A stretch of 64,000 bases of DNA. Origin: Candidatus Flexicrinis affinis. GTDB lineage: Bacteria; Chloroflexota; Anaerolineae; Aggregatilineales; Phototrophicaceae. Position 1 is the first letter of the stretch; each line of letters opens with the position of its first letter. The notes below the pieces were generated by a model. That model was not told the origin of the DNA and did no database searches. It was given only the letters and a program-made list of their open reading frames with translations. Both the position numbers and the translations under genes were made by a program. Of the stretch, positions 37,106 through 45,530 are shown one piece after another. The stretch lies in assembly GCA_016716525.1 (NCBI GenBank), contig JADJWE010000007.1, positions 248,001 to 312,000 of the forward strand, in the 5' to 3' direction.

Positions 37106-37852
37106 TTAGTCGCGCTCTGCGCGGCGGCGGGCGACGCGTTCGAGCAGGTTCTGAAGGCGGATGCGGTGCCACATCAACGTCAGCGGCAGCAGTACGCCCC
37201 AGATGATCAGGTTCGGTACGAGCGCGACTGCCGTACCGACGGTGGCTTCGAAGGTACCTTCGGCGCTCTGCGGGCTAGCGCCGATCACGACCGGGTGGAT
37301 GGTGTCCGGCCGAATGCGGATGATGACCAGCGTGTAGATCACCGTGACGAACGCGATGATTCCGTAGACCGAAGCGAAGCGCCGGCGCTGATCGGGGTTC
37401 TCGATGGCGCCGCGCAGCATCAGGTACGCCGCGTAGGTCAGCGCCATAATGGCGGCGGATGTCAGGCGCGGGTCCCACGTCCACCACGTGTTCCAGATCG
37501 GGCGCGCCCAGATCGATCCGGTCGCCAGCGTCACGATCGAGCAGGCGAGACCGACCTCGATGCCGCTCAGGGCAAGCGTGTCCCATTTGACGTTGCGCGT
37601 GCGCAAGTATCCGATGCCGCCAACAACCGCGGCACCGAACGCAAAGAACGCGCCGAAGAAGGATGGCATGTGGATGTAGAACAGCCGCTGAACGTCTCCC
37701 TGGTCGGCGTCGGGGCTGACGACGAACAGCGCCAGAACGGTGCCGACGGCGACCGCGACGGCCGTGACGACCGTCAAGATCAACAACCGGCGAGGCATAG
37801 GGGTGCGTGCGACTTCGACTTGTGTAACGGGGGATTGCGTGACTGCACTCAT
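37106..37852 (-). CDS. ccmC: Heme exporter / cytochrome c biogenesis protein CcmC
   Basis: 248-residue heme-handling membrane protein that delivers heme to CcmE for cytochrome c maturation. Six membrane helices; the heme-binding tryptophan-rich segment is WNTWWTWDPRLTSA, with conserved His residues in FYIHMPSFFGAF and the final periplasmic loop. Paired with ccmD-like 36953. ccmA, ccmB, ccmE and ccmF are not within the window. The start ATG at 37852 gives a normal cytoplasmic N-terminus. Confidence 0.9.
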   Translation of the reverse strand: MSAVTQSPVTQVEVARTPMPRRLLILTVVTAVAVAVGTVLALFVVSPDADQGDVQRLFYIHMPSFFGAFFAFGAAVVGGIGYLRTRNVKWDTLALSGIEVGLACSIVTLATGSIWARPIWNTWWTWDPRLTSAAIMALTYAAYLMLRGAIENPDQRRRFASVYGIIAFVTVIYTLVIIRIRPDTIHPVVIGASPQSAEGTFEATVGTAVALVPNLIIWGVLLPLTLMWHRIRLQNLLERVARRRAERD

Positions 37853-38045
37853 AGGTGAAGACTCCTGCCTGTCTCGAACCTAAAGAAATCTGTGTAAAGC
37901 TCCAAAAGTATACAAACCCTGGGAAGAATTGCCTAGAGAATGCAACGCAAGAGCTTCACGGTTTGGCGTACAATGGTCGAGTATAATGTGAGTCCGCCAC
38001 AACACAGGCGACATACGCCATGTTTACAGCGTGAGGGTTGACACT

Positions 38046-39188
38046 ATGGCTGATGCGCGCATCATCACCTTGGATCCATCGGGAACCGCTGGACGGATGG
38101 TCCGCAGTGCATTGGAACTGCTGGATCTCGTGCCGGTTCAGGTCGATGCGCCAACGGTGGAAGCTGCGATGCGCGAGATCGACCGCGGGGCGACACTGCT
38201 GGTCGTCGCGGAAGAACTTGACGCACAGTCCGGCAGCGAGATCGCCGCACAGGTGGCCAACCACAACGACGACATCGCCGTGGTGCTGGTCACCGAAGAC
38301 GACGAGGAAGCCCCCCACGACTCGGTCGTCGTGATCAGCCGTGGGAATGCCATCTCGTTCGTGCGCGCCGTCGAGGCGGCAATTCACCGCCGCAGCATCC
38401 GCGAAGCGGTTCGCCGTACCGCCGCCATCCCGCTCATGACCGAACCCGAAAGCTCGCACATCCCCCACGTCGATCCGGTTGCGCTTGACCGTGTACTGGA
38501 ACAGCTTCAAATCGATCTCGGCGCGTTGGGTCTGCTGCTGGCCGCCCGCACTGGCCATTTAGTCGTGTCGAAGGGTGCGCTCGGCACGCTTGATTCCGAC
38601 CGGTTGGTGGGCATGCTGGCCCCGACCATGAAGACCGGGCGTGACGTCCGCGATGTGGTGGGCGGCCAGATCTCGACCGTGCAGTTCTACGACGGCGAGT
38701 CGTACGCCGTGTTCGTGCTGTCGATCGGGCTGCATCACTTCTTGTGCGTGCTATACGGCGGGTCGAACGGCGCGCGCCAGTTCGGCGCGGTCAACCGGTT
38801 TGGCCGGCGCGGCGCGGAGGACATCATCGCGTTGATCGGCGCGGACGCATTTATCTGGCAGCCCACGACGGACGAACCGGAGCCGGTGCGTTCGACCGCG
38901 CGCTTGAAGGCTGTCCGGCTTGAGCGCAGCGACTCGACGCTCGAAGTGCCGCTGGCGAAGGCGGAGTTCATTGAAACGACACCCGAGTACGAACCTCAGC
39001 CGGAGCTGACGCTCGAACCGATCGAAGACCTCGACCTCGACGCGCTGTTCAGCGACGACATCGCGGTCGAAGGCGACGCCGATCAACTCTTCGATCTCGA
39101 TGTGCTCGAGGACTTGAGCAAGTCGTCTCAGGCTGGCAAAGGCAAGCTCGACTGGGATCAGGCGAAGGAAATCGGCCTGATCTCGTGA
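38046..39188 (+). CDS. Pseudo-receiver and roadblock/LC7-like two-domain protein
   Basis: 380 residues. Residues 1-125 form a receiver-like Rossmann fold (ARIITLDPSG; VVVISRGN), but the phospho-acceptor position reads LVVAEELD, with no Asp at the end of strand 3, so it is likely non-phosphorylatable. From about 140 a roadblock/LC7-like domain (VLEQLQIDLGALGLLLAARTGHLVV...GLHHFLCVLYGG) follows, then an acidic Pro/Glu/Asp tail. Roadblock domains regulate small GTPases; no GTPase gene adjoins. It overlaps the next gene's GTG start by 4 bases. Confidence 0.68.
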   Translation: MADARIITLDPSGTAGRMVRSALELLDLVPVQVDAPTVEAAMREIDRGATLLVVAEELDAQSGSEIAAQVANHNDDIAVVLVTEDDEEAPHDSVVVISRGNAISFVRAVEAAIHRRSIREAVRRTAAIPLMTEPESSHIPHVDPVALDRVLEQLQIDLGALGLLLAARTGHLVVSKGALGTLDSDRLVGMLAPTMKTGRDVRDVVGGQISTVQFYDGESYAVFVLSIGLHHFLCVLYGGSNGARQFGAVNRFGRRGAEDIIALIGADAFIWQPTTDEPEPVRSTARLKAVRLERSDSTLEVPLAKAEFIETTPEYEPQPELTLEPIEDLDLDALFSDDIAVEGDADQLFDLDVLEDLSKSSQAGKGKLDWDQAKEIGLIS

Positions 39189-40093
39189 ATCCGGTCTATC
39201 GTGCGGAAGTACGACATCAAGATTACGTGCTGCGTACCAACCGCAGCCCGACGCTTTGGATTCTGCTGGCGCTGGTGCTGCTCGTCCCCGCGTTGATCGC
39301 TTCGGGCGCGTTTACCGTGCTGGTCGGCGTACTCGGCGTCCGGCTTCCCCCAATTCCCATAATCTCGAATATCGATACCGTGGGCGAGGCGGTCTACACC
39401 ATTGGCGCTATTGCGCTGATCACGATGAATCTGGCGCACTACCTCGTCGTCGCGCTGGTGTCGAGCGGACTCGCCGTGATGAGCGTTCAGCGCGAGCAGC
39501 GCAATCATACGTGGGACCTGCTGGTCCTGACGAAGCAGAGCGCACGGGCAATCGCGCTCGGCAAAATCGCCGCGTCGTTGTGGGTGCTGCGCCGCGACAC
39601 CGCCATCGTCACGATCCTGCGCGTCGGCCTGCTGATGCTGGCTATCGACCTCATTCGCGACCTGTACGCCGGGTCGCAGTTCACGCCGTTCGACGCGCTG
39701 TATCTGACAATGTGGGTCGTGTTGTGGACGGTGATGGACACTGTGCTGTCGGTCTCGGCGGCGATCGCGTCGGCACTGGCCCCGCAGTGGCGCCCGGTAA
39801 TGCTGCCGGTGGCGCTGGCGGTGCGCGGCATCACGCTGTTCGGCGGCGTGTTTTGGCTGGCGGGGATGATCAACCGGATGTTGAGCGAGCCGGACCGTCT
39901 CGGATTTGTCGTGTACGGTCTTATTGGCCTGACGGTCCTTGCCGGATTCGTGTTCGCATCGGTGCGCGTGGTGGAAGTCGCTGCACGTCTGGCGCACGCG
40001 TCGCCATATCTGAGCGTCCCGCCGCGATCGCAGGATTGGCCGCCAAGCGTTGACTCCGAGCCGCAGAACCTGCCGAACCCGTCGCAGGGATAA
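39185..40093 (+). CDS. ABC-2-type permease-like integral membrane protein
   Basis: 302 residues with six predicted membrane helices. The cytoplasmic loop QREQRNHTWDLLVLTKQSARAIALGKIAA resembles the E-x-E-x-T-x-LL-T-x(n)-GK motif of ABC-2 permeases, where the ATPase docks. No ATPase gene is beside it. Start is the GTG at 39185 that overlaps the roadblock gene stop (GTGA), so expression is coupled. The substrate and partner are unknown. Confidence 0.7.
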   Translation: MNPVYRAEVRHQDYVLRTNRSPTLWILLALVLLVPALIASGAFTVLVGVLGVRLPPIPIISNIDTVGEAVYTIGAIALITMNLAHYLVVALVSSGLAVMSVQREQRNHTWDLLVLTKQSARAIALGKIAASLWVLRRDTAIVTILRVGLLMLAIDLIRDLYAGSQFTPFDALYLTMWVVLWTVMDTVLSVSAAIASALAPQWRPVMLPVALAVRGITLFGGVFWLAGMINRMLSEPDRLGFVVYGLIGLTVLAGFVFASVRVVEVAARLAHASPYLSVPPRSQDWPPSVDSEPQNLPNPSQG

Positions 40094-40171
40094 GCCCCGG
40101 TACTGACAAACATTCTCGGCGTTCGCCCGCCGCGGCGGTGTACAGACGACGCCTCCGCCCAGACGGACAGC

Positions 40172-41746
40172 TCAATGCCGTGCGGTCGGCAGCGTCTTGA
40201 GGGGTTCGCCGCGCAGGGCAGCGCGTAGCGCGTCGCGGTCGTCCCACGGGTATTCGATCGTCCCGAAACACATCGACTGCTCGTGGCCCTTGCCACACGC
40301 CATCACGATGTCGCCGGGGCGGGCCATCTGGCAGGCGCGGAAGATCGCCTCGCCGCGGTCGGGTACGCGGAAGAACGTCTCGCCCTCCACGCCGCCTTGA
40401 GACCGGCAGCCTTCGGCCATCATCTCGAGGATCGCATCCAGCGAATCGGTGCGTGGGTCTTCGGCGGTCAGCACGGTGATGTCGGCCATCCGCGCGGCGG
40501 TCTCGGCCATCATGCGCCGCTTCTGCACATCGCGCAGGCCGGCACTGCCGAACACGGCGATCAGCCGCCCGCCGTCGCCGATCACCGTGCGACCCGCTTG
40601 CAGCGCCTTTTCGAGCGCGTTGGGCGTGTGGGCGAAATCGACCATCGCCGTAAACGGCTGACCCTCGTCAATCAATTGCATACGGCCCGAGACAGCGGTC
40701 ACCGCCGCCAATCCGTCGTAGATGCTCTGGTAATTGGCGCCCAGCGCGCGCGTCACGCCAATCGCGGCGAGCGCGTTGTACACGTTGAACGCTCCAAACA
40801 GCGGCAGCTTGAACTTCGCAGCGCCGACTTCGAACTCGGCCCCGCCCGGCCCCAGAACCACGTCCTCCGCGCGGCAGTCCGCGTCGTTGTCGATGCCGTA
40901 GATCACGCGCACGTCGGTGGGAATGTCGAGCAGGGTGCTCGCGCCTTTGTCGTCCACATTGATGACGGCGATCTTCGGCACGGTCTGCTCGGAGACGCGG
41001 GCCTCCAACGCACGGTGGACGCGTACGCCGGCCTTGCGCGCCGATGTCGACAGCATGTGGAACATGGTAGCCTTGGCGTCGCGATAGGCGTCCCAACTGC
41101 CGTGGTAGTCGAGATGCTCGTGGGTGATGTTGGTGACGACCGCGGCGTCGATGTCCACACCGACGAGCCGCCCCTCGGCCAACCCGTGCGAGGTCATCTC
41201 GAGCACGCAGTGAGTCAGGCCGTTCTCGACCATCTGCGCCAGATAGCGCTGCACGTCCGGCGCGCTGGGCGTGGTGACGTGAAAGCCGGTGTCCAGCTCG
41301 CGCCCGCCGATGTCTGCAGCAATCGTGCTGATGTAGCCGGTCGTGCCGCCGGTCGCGAGCTTGAGGATGCTGTGGATCATGGTGCTGGTGGTCGTCTTGC
41401 CGTCGGTGCCGGTCACGCCAACGACGACCAACTGCCGCGATGGAAAGTCGTAGTACGCCGCCGCCAGCAGGCCGAGCGCTGCTTTTGAACTGCGCACTTG
41501 CACGTACGGGACAGGCAAGCCCTCGATCGGCTGTTCACCGACAATCGCCGCCGCGCCGCGTTCGACAGCCTTCGCGATGAACTGGTGGCCGTCGACGGTG
41601 CGGCCCTTGCGTGCGACAAACACGCCGTGAGGCTGCACCTCGTCGGTCGACTCGACCACCGGCGCGTGGATGAGAGCGTCGGCGGTTACGGCGATCACGT
41701 CCTCATCGGGCAGGGCTTCGAGCAGTTCAAAGAGTGTCTTGGGCAT
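40172..41746 (-). CDS. murE: UDP-N-acetylmuramoyl-tripeptide synthetase (MurE-type Mur ligase)
   Basis: 524 residues. Three-domain Mur ligase: N-terminal UDP-binding region with ARKGRTVDGHQFI, central ATPase with the P-loop GVTGTDGKTTT and EMTSHGLAEGR, C-terminal domain with FGSAGLRDVQKRRMM. The third-residue specificity loop, DNPR in mDAP enzymes, reads TAEDPRTDSL here, so the added amino acid may differ (Lys, Orn or DAP). Start 41746; the extension to 41812 is basic shadow sequence. It is 2 bases downstream of the SGNH gene and expressed with it. Confidence 0.9.
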   Translation of the reverse strand: MPKTLFELLEALPDEDVIAVTADALIHAPVVESTDEVQPHGVFVARKGRTVDGHQFIAKAVERGAAAIVGEQPIEGLPVPYVQVRSSKAALGLLAAAYYDFPSRQLVVVGVTGTDGKTTTSTMIHSILKLATGGTTGYISTIAADIGGRELDTGFHVTTPSAPDVQRYLAQMVENGLTHCVLEMTSHGLAEGRLVGVDIDAAVVTNITHEHLDYHGSWDAYRDAKATMFHMLSTSARKAGVRVHRALEARVSEQTVPKIAVINVDDKGASTLLDIPTDVRVIYGIDNDADCRAEDVVLGPGGAEFEVGAAKFKLPLFGAFNVYNALAAIGVTRALGANYQSIYDGLAAVTAVSGRMQLIDEGQPFTAMVDFAHTPNALEKALQAGRTVIGDGGRLIAVFGSAGLRDVQKRRMMAETAARMADITVLTAEDPRTDSLDAILEMMAEGCRSQGGVEGETFFRVPDRGEAIFRACQMARPGDIVMACGKGHEQSMCFGTIEYPWDDRDALRAALRGEPLKTLPTARH

Positions 41747-41748
41747 CG

Positions 41749-42957
41749 TCAGTTTCCGTCGGTAGGTGCGGGGGCGTCCCCGTCGGGCAGTAGAGAGAGC
41801 TCGGTCAACCACGTCTCAATCTCGGCAGCGACGACGGCGTTGCCGCGCGGGTTGAAGTGCATGTCGTCGGTGTAGTACAGGTGCTCGCCGTCGCGGGCGT
41901 AACCTTGCAGGATCGGCAGCAGATCGAGACAGGTCAGGCCGAGTTCATCGCACAACTCGAGCATTTCGCGACGCGGCCCGCCCAGCAAGTCGATCACTTC
42001 GGCGCCGATGATTGGTTCGGTCAGGTCGCTGTAGACTTCTTCGCGGGTCGGGATGAGGAAGACGGCTAATGTACCGCCCCACTCTGTGACGGCGTCGCGG
42101 GCCTGTTCCAACGCATCGCGGGTCATCGGCACGCCGGCGGCCACGCGCGGATCGTCGAGATTCGACGCGATCTGCTCGTAGCGTTGGCCGAAGTTGAGCC
42201 GGTGGCCGTTGTACTCGACCGTGAAAGGCCTGCTGAAGTGGTAACGTTCGAAGTCGCTGATGTACGCGCCTTCGCCGACCAGCGCCGTCTCCGCGACCAC
42301 CCACGCCGCGCTGTTGCGCCTCAGCCAGCCTAGGATCGGACCACCTTCGTCAGGGTACTCCGGCACGACCGTATCGCCCAGCTTGTCGATCTCGCCGCGC
42401 AGCAAGGCAAGCTGATAGTCCTCGTTGAAATCGTTGACGAAGAACTGCCAGATCACCAGCGGCGGCTCAAACGTGCGCCCGAAAGTGTCGATGAATCGCC
42501 AGTGACTCACGCTGCCAGTCGATCCCTGCGCGAGGTTCATGACGTGGAGGCCGGTGGACCGCGTGAACTGCGTCACCCAGCAGTCGGCATATTCGGTGAA
42601 ACAGAAGCTGAAACTGTCGCCGACGACGGCTACATCAACACGGTCGCCCAGCGCGAACGGCTCGGAACGAAAGCCCATGCGTGAATTCTGGATTTGTACC
42701 GTGTCGACGTGAAAGGCGACGCCCTCGCCGGGGCCGTAGAGCGCGTTCTTGACACCCGTCTTCATCATGAAGCCGTGGTCGATGTCCATGGTCATCAGGC
42801 CGAGCCGGTTAATGTCGGTCGACTCCCCTTCGATGACGCGCCGCGCGGCGAGCTGCAGCGTCGGGGGAAGGATCGGCGTCGCCACCCGAACGACGAGTTC
42901 GAGCAGCAGCGGGGTCACGACGACCCAGAAGCCGATCAGCAGCAGCGCCTTTTTCAT
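41749..42957 (-). CDS. Membrane-anchored SGNH/GDSL hydrolase (AlgJ/acyl-modification type)
   Basis: 402 residues from ATG 42957 (a TTG nine bases upstream is unlikely). N-terminal helix MKKALLLIGFWVVVTPLLLELVV anchors an exported domain. Catalytic elements: GDSFSFCF nucleophile Ser, TGSVSHWRF, NDFNEDY oxyanion region and the C-terminal D-x-x-H pair in TDDMHFNPRGN. These enzymes acetylate or deacylate cell-surface glycans, which suits its operon partnership with murE. Role inferred from fold and location. Confidence 0.8.
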   Translation of the reverse strand: MKKALLLIGFWVVVTPLLLELVVRVATPILPPTLQLAARRVIEGESTDINRLGLMTMDIDHGFMMKTGVKNALYGPGEGVAFHVDTVQIQNSRMGFRSEPFALGDRVDVAVVGDSFSFCFTEYADCWVTQFTRSTGLHVMNLAQGSTGSVSHWRFIDTFGRTFEPPLVIWQFFVNDFNEDYQLALLRGEIDKLGDTVVPEYPDEGGPILGWLRRNSAAWVVAETALVGEGAYISDFERYHFSRPFTVEYNGHRLNFGQRYEQIASNLDDPRVAAGVPMTRDALEQARDAVTEWGGTLAVFLIPTREEVYSDLTEPIIGAEVIDLLGGPRREMLELCDELGLTCLDLLPILQGYARDGEHLYYTDDMHFNPRGNAVVAAEIETWLTELSLLPDGDAPAPTDGN

Positions 42958-43037
42958 GCGAGACAAAACAATCCGGCCACCCTGTACGCAAGCCGTGAGT
43001 GTACAGGATGGCCGGTGAATTGCGAAGATCGTGCGCG

Positions 43038-44240
43038 TTACGCGACGTGCATCGCGTGGGCGCTCTCGATGCAGGCGCGCATCTGGTCGTAGTGGGACCG
43101 CGTGTGCTGCCCGAAGTACGACAGGATGTAGGCCGCATTCTTGAACAGTGCCGGATTATTCTGCGCGTCCTGCGGCATCGCCTCGACCGTGCCGATCAGC
43201 TCTTGGAACGTGCGCTTGAGCGCCGCGAGCATTTCGGCGCCGGTCGGGTATACGCGCTTGAGACCGGCGAGGTGCATCTCGTTGTTGCCGCCCCACGTCC
43301 CGTTGCCGTCACCGCCGCACAGCGCCCACATCTGCCAGCCCAGCGACCGGTCGGACATGATCAGGTGCGCGAGCTGATCCGTGATGCTCCACTCCTTCTC
43401 GCCGGGCCGGTGGGCCAGTACGGTTTCCGGCAGTTGGCCGATCATCTCATCCAGTTCGCCGCCGAGTTCCGACGCTGTGCGCTGGAGCTGCGCGACCACT
43501 CCGCCGACCGAGTCGGGCAGCGGGGGCAGGGGGCGCTGGGCCAGTGTGAGTTCGACCATCTTGTGGTCCGGGCCGCGATAGAACGATACCGGCACGGTGT
43601 CACCGGCTTGATGCGTGTCGGCAATGCGGCCGATGGCATAGTAGTCTTTGACCTCGATGGAGCCGATTTGCACGATGACGTCGCCGACCTGGAAGCCGGC
43701 ACGCGCCATGGGACTGCCTTCCGGCAAGCCATCGACTACGACGCCATGATGTATCGGCACGCCGAGCTTTTCGGCACGCTCTTTGTCGTTGTCGCCGACG
43801 AAGAAGCCGAACATCGGGCGTAGCGCGAAGCGGCGGTCAATGCCCGTCTGCAACAGGTAGCGCAGGTTCACCAAAGCGGCTTCCCAGGCGCGCTCACGAC
43901 CGGCGGCGGCCTCCATCCAGCCTTCACCGGCCCCTTGATGATGGACGATGCGCAGCAGTGTGCCGCCATCGTCTTCGGTGAAGTTCAGCTCGACTTGCGT
44001 TGGCGCGAGGTCGCCCGAGCCGCACCATGTGAACGACAGCGCGTGGCCCTCCTCGACGACCGAATAGATTCCACTCACCCAGCTGCCGTTGTTCCAGTAT
44101 GCGTGCCAGTGCCCGCCCACGCGCGGGTCGGTGTGCGCGCCATCGGAAAACCAGACTCGCATCAATCCGGAATTGGCGAAGCAGTCGTATACGGCGCGCG
44201 ACGGCGCAGGCAGCACGGTTTCTATGGAAATGATCGACAT
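43038..44240 (-). CDS. AHSA1/SRPBCC-PDZ-DinB three-domain protein, copy 1
   Basis: 400 residues with three joined domains: SRPBCC/AHSA1-like (1 to about 150, ETVLPAPSRAVYDCF, WHAYWNNGSWVSGIYSV), PDZ-like (about 165-240, GVVVDGLPEGSPMARAGFQVGD, giving the ligand groove GxxLP region) and DinB-like four-helix (about 255-400, with H287 and the W-x-x-H pattern DQLAHLIMSDRSLGWQ and YFGQHTRSHYDQM). The combination is unusual. Start behind TTAGGAG. It follows a homologue on the same strand by 18 bases. Cytoplasmic; function unknown. Confidence 0.78.
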   Translation of the reverse strand: MSIISIETVLPAPSRAVYDCFANSGLMRVWFSDGAHTDPRVGGHWHAYWNNGSWVSGIYSVVEEGHALSFTWCGSGDLAPTQVELNFTEDDGGTLLRIVHHQGAGEGWMEAAAGRERAWEAALVNLRYLLQTGIDRRFALRPMFGFFVGDNDKERAEKLGVPIHHGVVVDGLPEGSPMARAGFQVGDVIVQIGSIEVKDYYAIGRIADTHQAGDTVPVSFYRGPDHKMVELTLAQRPLPPLPDSVGGVVAQLQRTASELGGELDEMIGQLPETVLAHRPGEKEWSITDQLAHLIMSDRSLGWQMWALCGGDGNGTWGGNNEMHLAGLKRVYPTGAEMLAALKRTFQELIGTVEAMPQDAQNNPALFKNAAYILSYFGQHTRSHYDQMRACIESAHAMHVA

Positions 44241-44258
44241 CGTTTATTCTCCTAATCC

Positions 44259-45464
44259 CTAAGCAGGCTGACGCTGGCGCGCCGCGGCAATGGCAGCGCT
44301 GATTTGCTCGAAATGCTCGCGCAGGTGCGCATCGATGAAGGTAAGCCACCCGGACATCAGTGCGAACAGCGGCTTAATGCTGGCGGTACGATCGTCGATC
44401 GAGGCGATCATGCGCAGTTCTTCGCGCAGCGTGCGCCTGAGCAGCGGCAGCAGCTCGGCCGAGGTCGGATACTGCTCGCGGATCCCGTCGATCTCGAACG
44501 GGTTGTTCTCGCCCCAGCGCATCTCGACACCGGCGGTGTGCATCAGCCACAACGCCTGCTGGGTCCAGCGCTCGGTCCAGATCAGATGCGCGAGAACGTC
44601 GTTGGCGCTCCACTCGCCTTCGGCGGGCCGGGCCTGCAAATGCTCCTCCGCCACGCCATCGAACAGTGCAGTGAGATCGGTCTCGACCTGCTCGATGCGT
44701 TCGCGGACGAGCGTATACAGCGATTCACGGTCATGCGGGTAATGCGCTGGTTCGCGCTTGCCTAGCGTCATCACGGTCGTGTGCATACGGCCAGCGCGGG
44801 CATACGCGACCTCGACGACGTCGCCGGCGGCAAACCGACTTGTAATGACGCTGATGTCGCTGAACCCGTGCATCGGCACGCCGCCGATTGAAGCGATCGC
44901 ATCGCCGGGCTGCAAGCCGGCTTGACCCGCCGGCCCGTCTTCGGGCGCAGCGGTCAACTGCACGCCGTGGCCCTCGCGAAGGCCGAGCGCGGCAGCGCGG
45001 CTTTGCGACAACGGCTCGATGCTCACCCCCAGCACCGGGCGGCGCAGATAGCGTGCGTCATTGGCCGTCTCCAGTAGGACGTGCAGATCGGCGAGCCGCT
45101 GCGCCCACTCCGATTCTTGCGCAGAACGATACGCCTCCCACGCGTCTCCGCTGCCAAACCCGCTTTGCGTGAGGGTGATGCTCGTGTCGCTTCCGGCGTC
45201 CGCGAACGTGACCTCGATCTGCGTCGCTCCCGGCGCATTGTGCTCCAGCCACGAGAAAGCGAGGCGCTGTTCAGGCTCAACGGCACTGTAGATGCCGGCG
45301 GCCCAATGCCCGCGATACCACGACAGGCTGAGCACGCCGCCGGGGCGCAGGTCGACCGTGGCACGCTCGCACAGCCAATGCGAAAGCATGTTGGCGAATG
45401 TCCAGCACGTGTAGACCGCATGGCGCGACGCAGGGAGTCTCGTTTCGATGCGGAGCACGTTCAT
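44259..45464 (-). CDS. AHSA1/SRPBCC-PDZ-DinB three-domain protein, copy 2
   Basis: 401 residues, same layout as the downstream gene: ETRLPASRHAVYTCWTFANML (SRPBCC), then VQLTAAPEDGPAGQAGLQPGDAI (PDZ), then a DinB domain with VLAHLIWTERWTQQ and a terminal HLREHFEQ His pair. Identity with copy 1 is moderate, so duplication is old. A strong AGGAGG site lies before the start. The pair is presumably one transcript and could form a heteromer; no partner enzyme is adjacent. Confidence 0.78.
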   Translation of the reverse strand: MNVLRIETRLPASRHAVYTCWTFANMLSHWLCERATVDLRPGGVLSLSWYRGHWAAGIYSAVEPEQRLAFSWLEHNAPGATQIEVTFADAGSDTSITLTQSGFGSGDAWEAYRSAQESEWAQRLADLHVLLETANDARYLRRPVLGVSIEPLSQSRAAALGLREGHGVQLTAAPEDGPAGQAGLQPGDAIASIGGVPMHGFSDISVITSRFAAGDVVEVAYARAGRMHTTVMTLGKREPAHYPHDRESLYTLVRERIEQVETDLTALFDGVAEEHLQARPAEGEWSANDVLAHLIWTERWTQQALWLMHTAGVEMRWGENNPFEIDGIREQYPTSAELLPLLRRTLREELRMIASIDDRTASIKPLFALMSGWLTFIDAHLREHFEQISAAIAAARQRQPA

Positions 45465-45530
45465 TGACGGCCTCCTGTGCAGTGATGATTCACCTCAAGG
45501 ATACCGCACAACGATGTCGTTTCAATGAAT

